This document shows, piece by piece, positions 51,240-62,790 of a stretch of 64,000 bases of DNA. This DNA comes from Malurus cyaneus samueli (Eukaryota > Chordata > Aves > Passeriformes > Maluridae): positions 57,458,640 to 57,522,639 of the forward strand of contig CM019214.1 of NCBI GenBank assembly GCA_009741485.1, read 5' to 3'. The position numbers and the translations under genes are program-made. Within the stretch, counting starts at the first letter, position 1; each line of letters opens with the position of its first letter. The notes beneath the pieces are model-generated. The model was given only the letters and a program-made list of their open reading frames with translations. It searched no databases and was not told the origin of the DNA.

Positions 51240-51891
51240 GTGTACTCTGAGTTAGCTGCATGGGAGAAATACCAACAAGATATTCTCAAGGGGTTAAAAC
51301 AACATAAATACTTTACTGGCAGCTTCAGAAAATCAGGCAACTTTGGTGAAAGCTTAGAGCAGCATTCAATCAACATAAAACACTTCTGAAAGCACTAACC
51401 TTAGCCCATTTAACTTAGCAAACTCGAAGCTCCTCTGACTTTGAGTTTCTCAAAGCTCCAAGAGGAGGGACTTAGAAGAAGGAGTAAGATAGACAGAAAA
51501 GATATAGACAGAAAAGATATAGGCAGAAAAGATATAGACAGAAAAGATACAAACACAGCTACCACTCCTGCTTCCAGCCATGCTCAGCTGATAGAAATTC
51601 CAAAAGGACTTGAGGTCAAGATAGCTGCTTGCCCCATGCTTCAGTTTAAGTACCTTTTGGCCTTTCTGGGCCCTTTCTCCAGGTGGGACTTCCTTTCCGG
51701 TGGCCACTCAGGGGCTGGACTGAGGCTCCAGGGGCATGGCCTTCAGCGTGCCAGTCAGTCTGAGGATCTGGTGAGTAGGTTTTTTTTGAGATGTTGGGAT
51801 TGCAGAGATTTTGAAGGATTTGGGACAGGAACTCTGGCTAGTTCAGTATTATCTGCACCACACAATGAGACAGGTTTTTGCCCATACCACA
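51240..51891 (-). mobile_element. Candidate LTR, minus strand
   Basis: Read on the minus strand, the block starts TGTGGTATGGGCAAAAACC (from 51891) and is more GC-rich than its flanks. It passes through CCACCGGAAAGGAAGTCCCA, then AAAAGGTACTTAAACTGAAG, which could be a TATA-like promoter element. A degenerate poly(A) signal (CAGTAAAG, about 51310-51318) lies near the other end. This U3-R-U5-like order suggests an endogenous retrovirus LTR, but I cannot name the family and the 3' boundary is a guess. The 151-codon plus-strand frame at 51441-51896 lies inside it and is probably fortuitous. Confidence 0.4.
51491..51550. repeat. 15-bp tandem repeat, four copies
   Basis: Four consecutive units AGACAGAAAAGATAT occur at 51491, 51506, 51521 (one change, AGGC) and 51536 (last base changed). 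A 15-base period keeps any frame open, and one plus-strand frame reads a repeated D/G-R-K-D-I pentapeptide. It lies within the candidate minus-strand LTR. Confidence 0.9.
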
Positions 51892-53269
51892 ATTAAATTT
51901 TTTGAGTTTTGATTCAGAGACCTAAAAAGAGTTTCAAATAAAGATTTTTGTAAGAACCAGTAAGAAAATACTGTGTCTTTCTCTATGAATTAACACATAA
52001 GCCTGTTGTTCATAATGCTTTGTCGTTGTTTTTCCCAGCTAATTTCAGTCAAAAAGTGAGTGTACTGTAGTCAGCATGGTGAAGCTAAGGTGAGTGGTTG
52101 AATCATGCCAGTCTGTTGATGACTGGAGTGATACCCAAAGAGATTCATTGCTCACTCTGTGCAGTAATGAGCACTCAAAGATGCAGCTTTTAATAGCAGG
52201 AATTTAACCTTAAAATCTGCAATTAAGATTTCCACAGAGACAGCTGTGAAACATGCAGTGGAGTTGCAAAATAAACAAGTTGTAGACTGTCAGATACGTA
52301 AAGTTGCCTAAAAGTAAAAGAAAAAGCCAGGAGTAAACAAGATATGAGTTGTTTTCTGCTCTGCAACACCTCATATGACCTTAATGTTTTGCTATAAATG
52401 TAAGCAATTCAGAAAAAACAGCCATGGAGGATCATATTTACAAGAAGTGTTACATTTCATCAAGAGATAAGCATATGAAGCCAGAAAAGAAAAGAATATA
52501 TAATGCATTATGTGTTGGATATTAGCAATGGTTGGGATTCTTCCTTACTGTACAATAATAATAAGAAATCTGTTTCACATTTTAGAATGCAATTCAGGTT
52601 GTTAACAGATAATGGTTTGTCTGCATATTGAATATGTTGTAGGGAAAAAAATGTATCTGAAAGATAGTCATAAAGGATGCAAAAATCAAACAATACGATG
52701 TTGAAAAATGGCAGTAATGAGGTTACTTTAATTCAGTTTTATGTTTAGATGTCTACACATAGGTGGAACCAATCTTCTTTTGAATGTTCTCAAGGGCTCA
52801 CAATTTATCCGTATTAAAAAAAACTCATTTCAAGAGAACAGAATCCCTAAACACCCAAAGCTAAGGCACAAGCTGTATCTATCATTTACAGCAACCGGAT
52901 CTCCTCCTGTGGCACTGTCTTTATTGACATAATCAACCGTGTCACTCATTTAATACAAAGTTGGGGATGATTCTCATTTGCTATTGTCATTATTCAAAAT
53001 GAGTGATGTAAAGCCTTGTTCAATGCACACTTTTCACACCCTGCTCTGAACACAGAGTTATTTATTTTGCCAGAGACTTTATTCTCTAGAGTCTCAAACA
53101 CTAACCAAAGCAACAAGTCTTAACCCCTGCCAACCTGTGTTACTGGGGTTCTATTCTACAGGTGAAGTTTAGCAGAATAAATGGGTTTAGGTGAGCAGTG
53201 CAGAGATGCTCAGGTGAGCCAAGACAATGACAGTTCCAGATGTTTTCCAGAACAGGACTAATGTAAATA

Positions 53270-53815
53270 AGGCTGTTTTGTAGACAAAACAGGGGCTCTC
53301 AGGCTAATTTTGCTGTTTTCAAGATAGACATACAAAAGTTCTCTTCCCAGATGAACAAGGAACGGCAGCAGCAGGCTGCTTGCTGAAGTGACACCAGCAG
53401 GAGCTGTGGTGTCCCTAGAGCAGAGCGTGCTCTCTCTGTGGGATGCAGATCTACAGGATCTGAGCACAGTAGGAAGAGCTGGAGGTTGACAGCAACATCC
53501 ATCATTAGCTCCCAACATGGCAAACAATCCATCAGCTCCAGAACACATCCACAGGGTCCCACCAGGGGCAGCAAGACACGGAACAGAGACAGGGTCTGAG
53601 GCAAGGGCCCAGCTAAGGGATCCATCCTTGAGACAAGCTACCCATGGAAAAAGGATGAGGTCAATCGCTATGGCAGGGTTGGAGACGGGAACCCCTATAC
53701 TGTGGCCCAGGCAGTGTTTGGAGGCCCAAGGCTGAGCTGGAATGTGGCTCCTGTGGTCAAAGTGCCAATGGAGCAGCTAGGTGAGACAGCTCCAGGCCAT
53801 TAAAACCTGTTAGTG
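53270..53815. other. Unidentified GC-richer block
   Basis: About 550 bases are much richer in G and C than the AT-rich surroundings. There are overlapping open frames on both strands (53258-53548 and 53299-53625 minus, 53517-53735 plus), as expected from composition alone. Segments such as CAGGGTCCCACCAGGGGCAG and TGTTTGGAGGCCCAAGGCTG look like transposon-derived or retroviral internal sequence, but I recognise no family. Confidence 0.4.
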
Positions 53816-56800
53816 CACCCTTGACACAGATTTAATACACAAGATAACTTTCTGATGGTTTTCGGTATTGTCCTCAATCTGCCAAACTTACCGTTTTTTA
53901 AGATTTTTTTTTCTGAATTCTGGCTATTGCTGCCTTTCATTTACATGCTTTAATTCCCAAATAATCTTTCTGATGAGTACTAACTTGTACAGCCTTTGCT
54001 AGAGTTAAGAGCAAACTAATGATTCATGAAAAGACTTCACAGCTTTTACCACGTTTATCATTATCATGCTATTCATGCTACATTATCATGCTAAAATAGC
54101 TTGGTGACATTTTTGATACAAATATTTAATTAATTTAGTTACAGACTTTCGCAGGTCTGAGGAGTTCCTGTGTTCCAGCTGGGACACAAACAGATCCCAA
54201 GCCATAGAAATTGTGCTGCAGCAGAATCTTCCTACTTCTACCAGTGTAGCTTTGTCTTCCCATCCCTTTCCATCATGTTATCAGAGCTCTGCAGGGGTGC
54301 ATAAACTTAAAAAAAAAATGGCCGCTGATTTAGGTAGTTTTGAAGCAATTATAGTCTGTGAAACCAGGAAGCCCAAAAATGGATTACAGGTGGTTTTCCT
54401 TTGCAAATACAGTACCTTCTGGTCTTGATTGACAACTTTGTGTCATGTTTCTACCTTACTGCACAATCTGCTCTTTCAGAGCATTAATAAAATGTATTAA
54501 AAACCATGGAATTTAATATGAAATCTTGGAGCACCTCTCTGTTAATATGCTGTCATTTTTTTAATCCTCACGTTTTCTATTTCTTAACCAATTCTGTCAG
54601 TTTTATCTCCCTTAATCTAATATTAGGAATAATTTATGCCAAATCTTTCACCAATAATTTTCCAAGTTGTTCTTTTTTTCACTTTAAGATGTCTCTCACC
54701 TGGTTTAACACAGACAGCTACAATAGTCTAGATGCTGCTATTGATCGAATCAATGAAAAGATGCTAAGCAGCCTCGTATTACTGGTGCCCTGTGTTGGAA
54801 AAAAAATGCATGAAAAGATGTGGTGTGAGTGTAAGTGACATATAATAAATACTGTCAGTGCCAATGAATCTTGAATTTCTTCCTGATCAGTGTCAACAGT
54901 AAAAATGTCTGCACCAATATTTCCAAATAACTATATCCCATTACTTAAGGACGTTGGGGTGGGTCACAACAGAATTGTGATAGAAAGTTACCAACCTTCA
55001 AAGAATTTCAGCTCATGTGTTCTGGTTTTTAGGGAAAGGATACTATTTAGCCCATTATAAACTTAAGGATGAGGCTCTGACTCTACCTTTTGGGATGAAC
55101 TCAGTCCTAATGGAACATGTTACATGTGCTCTGTAAAAAGCTTCTGAATTTAACTATTTTTGGAACATAATAGGAAATTCATCTAACACCTGTACCAGCT
55201 CTGATGTGTCATGAATTTTCCAGCCACATTAAAAGTGATCAGTTTTAGCATAGAGAATCTAAACCTTAGGATTCTGACTTGTTTTCTGTGGGTATATATG
55301 TCACCAATTTTCAAAGATGATCCCTTAGGTGATTAGGTGCCTAATTTTCATGTCAATGTGGGAAGGATTAACCTGTCCCTAGACAAATAGGTGAGAAGAA
55401 CATCTAATAGTGAAGTATCTGGGATAATGGGACACCTCTGAAATCAGATACAAGCTGGACAGTGATTGCATTTTTAGTATCTAAACTTGGTTGACATCAC
55501 ATTTTAAGCATGTAGTTTCTCATTTGGATATGGCCAGTTGACCTAAACTGAAGTGAATGGGTAAAACTATAGTGGTTAAAAGAGGTAATCCCAGTTCTTT
55601 TAGCAAATTAAAGCTCAAGCTATTCCCTTCACAGACAGCTGTGCCCCAAAAGCATCCTAGATATAGACAGGCAAATTCAGAGGCTCTCACTGTTCTTCTG
55701 CCTCCTTTCCCTTCAGCTTCTTCAATTATCCTACAAGGTCTCCCTCCCATATTGATTTACAAATGACCTCCCTTTGTGACATGGAAATTATCTATTTCAA
55801 GACATAACTGAATAAATTTCTAACAGGTCTTAAAAGGCATTTTTAGCAATATTCTAAAGCCTAGGAATCCCCTCTCCTTCTCTGTGGTATGCCCCATTTT
55901 TTGTGACCTATGAGGTACTCACAGACTACTTGGTGCCTTCAAGACAATGAGTTTGTTTCCTTTGATTGTATCATTCTTCATTAACGAAGGCTCAGAAGTT
56001 CACCGGTACATCAGTTCTTTTTATATTTTGCAAAAGGTCCTAAGCAGCTTATTTAAAAAAAAAGCAATAATAGTGTAGATTAATTATTATGAGGATGTCT
56101 ACATTACAAAGTTCTAGAATTCATAAAATTATATCATATATGTAAATTCAAACACACAGTCTTTATTTATTAACAGTTGTGACTAACTGTAATGTCTTCC
56201 ACCATTTGTCTTTCTTATCTCTGACTTAGACATAGCCTTAAACACTTGGTTTTATTTCAGTCTGAGAGTCATTTAATGTTAAGTGACCCAGCCTCAGGCT
56301 CTGAAGACTGGTTGTGTTGTCCCCTCCAGCCCTTGCAAGTTGCTTGTCTGGCCAAAGGTATTTAAGAAGCAGACAAAGAAAACAAACCTGACAGGAAAAA
56401 AGAGAAAAAGAGCAACATAGTATGTGATCTAATCTTATTTATTTATTTAGTGTCAACAGAAGAAGCTAACTGAAAGCAAAGATTAAATTAATTTTATTGT
56501 TTTCTCAAAATATTGTTTTTAACTTGATTGTACAGATTATATTTTAGTATCTGTAAAGTTCTTCAGAATCTGGTTTGTATTAGATTAAGAATCCCAAATG
56601 TTTTTGACACTTGAGTCATAATCCCTTCTAACACTTCTCTTTGCTTTGATCCAACAAAAACAGTAATAGTCATAAATAGTATTTTTTAATGTTCTTAGTT
56701 TTTTACACATTTGTCTCACATTTTTTTCTCCACATAAGTGCTTTTGTCTCTGCCTGGGGACATGAAGACTACTTACAGGACTTAGGATGCTCCAAAGTCA

Positions 56801-57907
56801 TTAGCAGTTTGTCAATGCAATAGGTTAAGGTGAAAATGCTTTAGGTAGAAATATACATAACAACATAGCAGGATTGGATGACAGCAACTGATTTGCCAAC
56901 ATATTATAGAATATTAAAGGTCCTATTACTGCTTTTTCTTGGTTTTCCTTTCATAATGGTGTTATAAATATTTCATCACTGAGATAATTTTGTTTTCTCC
57001 TTTGCAAAAACCAATTTCACGTTCACTGAATCTGTAGCGGAATGTTCATTTCCCATCTCTCTACCTCACAAATAAAACCAAACCAAATCCTACCATTTTT
57101 TAAAGTTGTACCACTTGTGAATATTGCTCTCTGATGTAATAATTAACGTATCTTGTTGGAGCATAGGTTATTTAAATCAGGAGACTGTGAGAAAGAATAC
57201 ATACACTTGTGTGGAACGAGGGACTAATCACTGTGAAAGGTGCATTTTCTTAGTTATGTTATCTTCTCATTTGTAGTTTTAGAGTGGAGAGACTTAATGA
57301 CCTACATTGTTGAGGACACAGCTTCTTCTCATCGGGAAATGTCCAAAACTACACTTACATAGAAAAACAGAAATCTGATTATTTCAGAAAGTGATTTTGA
57401 TGCTGTTATATACATTGAGATTTTTTTCTTGGTGGATTTTTACTATGGATATAACTGTTGCTTTAACTGTCTTAGTTCAGTGTTATGATTTACCCTGACA
57501 GATGTTTTTCTGATAAGATAACTTTGCAGGGTTAATTATTGGTGTATTTTATTTTATTTAAGTCACACAACTGGCTGAAATTCTGCACTAGTCATTTGGT
57601 GAAAGTCTAAACACTAGAAAAATATCTGCTCTGAATTAAGGAAAGATTACAGTAAACAATCTCTTTGTGTGCTTCCTTTTAGCTAAATCTAGAATCCAAA
57701 GCAAGCAAAGACATCAGCCCAACTCATAATTCTTTTGAAGCCAGTTCTTTTCTGTGTGAGGATTTGAGATTGTGCCTTTGAAACACAAAGTTGGGGAAAA
57801 AAATTATGTCAAATGCCTGAAGGCCATACACTGTAAAGACAAAAGCTTATATCTAATTTACGAAGTTCGGCAAGTGTTGTATTCATTGATTTTTATGGTC
57901 ATTTTCT

Positions 57908-57911
<4 letters not shown>

Positions 57912-57946
<35 letters not shown>
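57912..57946. repeat. Poly-T run, 35 bases
   Basis: An uninterrupted run of 35 T is followed by CACTTAAAATG. Read on the minus strand it is a poly-A run, but no retroposed sequence was recognised upstream on that strand. Confidence 0.9.
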
Positions 57947-57972
57947 CACTTAAAATGCCAAATGGAGTTCTG

Positions 57973-58020
57973 TAAAACATAACAGAAGTCTAAAACATAA
58001 CAGAGAATTTCCATTCTCTG
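57973..58020. repeat. Tandem 18-bp repeat plus 8-bp hairpin
   Basis: TAAAACATAACAGA occurs twice, 18 bases apart (57973 and 57991). The second copy runs into a perfect hairpin, with CAGAGAAT (58001-58008), loop TTCC and ATTCTCTG (58013-58020). Confidence 0.75.
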
Positions 58021-60677
58021 GTGAGGATATATTCTGCTTTTTGGGCATTCTTTCACTGTTAATACTTACATCTGTTGTTTAAAATGCTATTCCTGATACA
58101 ATTGTTTTTTAAATGCAAACCCATATGTGTGATCTCAAGAGAAACTGGTAAATTTTACCAAATGGGCATCCCTAAATTGCATGCCATCTGCAGCTAGCGA
58201 TGAGAGGACTAAACCCAGTCAGCTGTGATCTTCCACCACTGCATCTATCATTTTGATTGGCTCTAGGGAAATCAACTGCTTTTGGCTTGAACTTTTCTCA
58301 CCCCAACAGGTTATTATGGACTGGTTGAGATGTACTGGCTAAAGAGTGATTTCTTTTATCCGCAGCAGCTAGGCCTTAAACTGTTTTCTTGTGGAAACCA
58401 GCAGAAAAACTCCAAATTTCAGTAAAGTAAAAACAGGCACATACTCTAGCCCTGATTAATATTTTGTGAAGTATAAGTGAGCAGCTTTACTAACGCAGAA
58501 AGGCTGTTAAAATATGCAAAGTGTGGAAGCCTTTAAGACACATTATTATTTCCTATGCAATTGTAAATTAATATTACTAGGAAAAATTAGGAACTTCTCA
58601 GAACGCCATGTTCACATTCTAAAAGCATAATTGTCAAAGTGGGACTTAATGTATAATACCATGTGGGACTTTAGGATCATCTGAGAGACAGAGAAAGAGG
58701 AAGAGAGAAAATAAAGGGAAAATAATTCATAGATGCCACATCACTGAGGAAAAGACCTCTGAAATCTCATTGATCTTCCACTTTTATGTTGTCCCTCTAC
58801 CCCCACAATTCACTCTTACCTCATGACATATTTCTTTAAGTAATAAAAATTACTGTGAGCTAATTAAAGCTACAGTTAGAAAAATTAACTAGAAATATAT
58901 TGAGATGCACCTTGTTCTAACTGACAAAAGGACTGGCAAATGTAAGTGGTTAAAACACATGAGCCTAAGTGAACACTTCATAATTTTATTTAATATTCCC
59001 TAACTAGATGAACTGATAAGGTCAGAAAACAAGATCTGAGAGCCAGCTCTGAAAAAAAACAAACAAAAAAAACCCTGCTATCACAAAACTTACCATATCA
59101 GTGCTAAAATTAATCTTAGGTTTTCCAGCTATGTTTATTTTCAAGTTCTGTAGTCTGTGCTAGAATTTTAATATGCACATTTGTTTTGCTCCTAGAGCAT
59201 CTGTCAGATCAAATTCTCCATGGAATTTAAAGGAAAGGATGGCTGGTGTCCCTAAAAAACTTTATTTAATGTCTAGGTGCTGTGTTGCTCAAAATTGTTA
59301 GAGTTTGAGTCCTTACAATTCAGCTTCAGTTGCCTAAGAATATTTTTTTAAGGTCACAGAGTACAGAATTGTTGAAATATGGCATTTCTAAGATGAACTG
59401 AATGGGAGTCTTAAGAATAACGATTGGGGATGATGATTTCTAAATTACATGTGTATTTGATGTTAGATGCCTGAATTATGTTTTTGGTCTATTAATTTGA
59501 AGCAGGGTATCTCACTCCTTGCCAGGAGCTTATCTGTTGCTTGTTAACCAGCGAGATAACTCAGACAGGACAAGCTGTCCTACAGTGACTTATTTTGGTG
59601 CCATGGGGTTAACACTGGTCTGACATCTCCCAGCTGCCAATAAACATCTCCCTGCTAAAGCGAGATCTGGAAAAATAAGCTGGATTTCTGACCAACACAC
59701 AGCTCACTTTACAACTGTAGAAGCGACACCAAACTTTCACAAAGCAGAAATCTTCTACACCTTCCCTGGAAATATGTGGAGTTTGTCCTGTGGGAAAGGA
59801 TGCTTGGTGGTTACCCCCAGGGGTTTAAGTGAAAGGACTCTGTGTACATTGTTGTCATTTTGGTGGTAAGTTACATTTGACTTCTGATCGATGCTCTTTC
59901 CTTTGCTGGCTTGGATATAGGTACCTCAGTATCTTAAACTCTTTTATGTTTTGCTGTAATCTACCAGGAGGTCCTTTTAGTTTTATACTGTGTAGTGAGT
60001 AATTCTGATTAAGATCTTTCATGTGTTATCTCTTGACTGTTTAAGAAAAAAATCATTTTTTATAAATAGTCATGATTTGCCATCATAAGAACTTGCAGGC
60101 CAAAGTGATTTTTTTTAAATTTAAACTGTTGTCAAAATCCAAGGCTAAGGCAGGACTTGTCTGAAGATCCCACTCCTCCCATGATATCATTAGATTTTCA
60201 ATACTTTAATTTTCCATGTGTGAAATGCAAAACATATCTTTCTTCCATAACAATGCTGTGAGAGAAACTAATTTAAAGATTGTGTCTGCTCAAATCCTAC
60301 AGGAGTCTATTGGATAGGATCCCTAATGAATACTTTAAATTTGACGTAAAATGTTCTAGATTTTAAGACACATTATGATATAAAAGGGGAAAAAACAGAA
60401 GATAGAAAAAACAAGACAAATTAACTGGTAGATAAAGCATTGTAAAAATATTTTTAGGGGCTTTTTATGGTCCTCTTGTTCACTGATTTTCCTTAAAATC
60501 TTCTGCACAAAGACTTAAAGATATTTCAACACCAATCTTTCAATTCCACTTGATTTCTTAGAAAATCAGATGACTCAACCCTTCTAATTTTTACTTTTTT
60601 TTTCTATCATAAGTGGCTAAAGACTCAAAATTGAGATGTTATGTACTTGCTTTTGTAAAATATTTTGCATAACATTT

Positions 60678-60760
60678 TCACACTGAAGCTGTTATTCAGT
60701 GTGAGTTGTCTCACTTCACCTGATTGCTTGGTGGTGTAGTCCCAGTGTGAGACTGGGACT
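60678..60760. other. Cluster of perfect hairpins
   Basis: TCACACTGAA (60678-60687) and TTCAGTGTGA (60695-60704) form a perfect 10-bp stem with a 7-base loop. GTGAG and CTCAC (60701-60714) can form an overlapping, competing stem. AGTCCCAGT (60738-60746) and ACTGGGACT (60752-60760) form a perfect 9-bp stem with a GTGAG loop. Confidence 0.7.
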
Positions 60761-62764
60761 CACAAAGACATTTTAACAAATGTGTAAATTTGGGGGACAA
60801 GGAAAAATCAGTTACAACCAAAATTATAGAAAACCCTAATAAAATTGGTTATTATGTTAGGCTGAATTGCTGTGTAAACTTCTTACATTATTTTTGTTAC
60901 AGCAAAAGCCAGAACAAAATCCCAAAAATAATATTGTGAGGCAATAGACAGCAGTCACTTGCAGAAAGCAACAAATTCCTTTGTAATAGTTTATGCACAG
61001 TTTGCTATCTCCAGTGTACTTTGCTAAAAATATATGAACTGACAGCAGACTCTGACTGCAAAATCCATCAGACATTTGCTGTAAGTGCTTCAATATGACT
61101 CTGCAAGCAGTAGAAAACAGAAAAAGGCCTTTGCATTTTGAAATATTTGCTCAAAATAAGGTCTATTATTGTACATCCCCACCTGAAAGAGCCATACGAC
61201 CATCACAGTGACTTTTCCAAATTATGTTCTTTCCCTTCAAAGTATTGCTCACTTAGATGTCTGAAGAAAGGTGAGACCTTTCTATTGATTTTTCAAGTGT
61301 TTTTTTTGCTGGTGTGCATTCTTCAAGACTAATGTTAGCACCCTCTCACAGCTTTGCACCATTACCTTTATTTATTACATTTACCAGAAACATTTCCTCT
61401 TTGATTTCCAGTACCCAAAATCGTGAATAGCTGCAACAGCTGGAAAAAGATCAACACTCTAGTGCTACCAGCTAAAGCCTGCAAAAGCGACATGAAATTA
61501 TTCTCCAAGTCAATACTAAGAAATATTTATTAATATCTACTTTTATATAATGAGAGGTGAATAGTAGAAATTTAAAGTGATTTTCATGCACTTTCAGATT
61601 TTCAAATGGCAAAAACACACCCCTGTGATGTCCAAACAAGGATTTTTGTTATTGACTTAGGTGAAGATAGAATATTTTCCTTCATAAGGAGAGATGGAGG
61701 AAAAAGGATGAGGAGACAGGTTTTCAGTTACATTATTATTATTATACAGTTTCTATTTGAACTTTTTGTAGTTGTAGAATCCATAAAACTTGTCTGCAGA
61801 TGCAAGAGATGAAGGCTGATTCCTAACTAAACAGGAAGTTACATCCAGTCAATGAGAGAAGAAGGGTAGGATAGCAGACTTTAGCAAACTGAAAATATTC
61901 TGTTTATGAAAAATCCCTTTGTGTCCCCGGTGTTCGTGCAGAGAAGCCAGGAGTTGTTAGGATTTCATGTGAGAGTTCTGTAGCCCCATGGCACATGAAA
62001 CTCAGCTGTTCTTGAGAGGGATAATGGATGAATTTGCACTGCAAGTACTCAAACAATTATCTTGAAGGAATATGAGTATTTTAAACACTCATTTATTGCA
62101 TCATTTTTCTGCCTTACAAGACTGACTATACTTAGGGTAAGTATTTACCTTTCAGCTTCTATTTGAAGGCAATTCAACAAACCTACTTTCTTTCTTTTTT
62201 TTTTTTTTTGAGTTTTATTTTGGAGGTAAATGCTTGCAACAACATGGAAATTATACTTTCAGGATTCTATGGAGATGTACTTCTGGTTTGTAGTACCCTT
62301 CCTATCAATATGAATATCCTGTTTCTGAGCTTTTTATAGTGTTTATTGTGACAGTATAAAGTGAAATCCTTCCTTTATCTGTATTTTTGAAAAGAGGCAT
62401 TGAGGAAAAACAATAGTGTTCTCTATATATCTGTTTCCTTTCCCTTCTAATTGTGAATCTGCTAAAGAAAAAGTTTTAAACACAGAAAAGAAAGAGAACA
62501 ACTTTCACAAAAGGAAAAAAGACAGGGTTTTTTTTCTTAAACTTTTGAAACAGCAGAGAATAGGAGTATATGATTTTACAAGAAATGTGACAGTGATGTT
62601 TGTTTTTTTTTTTTTATTGTTTGCCTCCGAAGTTTTTCCTCTTTCCTTTGGTGGCACATCAGGTGAAATCTAATTTGCATATTTTATTATGTTACATGAA
62701 AAATACATACACAACCTGCAGTTGTTTCCATACTTGTGGTGAGCTGCACTTGAGCTACTCCCCT

Positions 62765-62790
62765 GAGACAAGGAAAGCTTGCCTTGTCTC
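62765..62790. other. Perfect 9-bp hairpin
   Basis: GAGACAAGG (62765-62773) and CCTTGTCTC (62782-62790) pair perfectly around an 8-base loop containing AAGCTT. No neighbouring motif suggests a role. Confidence 0.65.
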
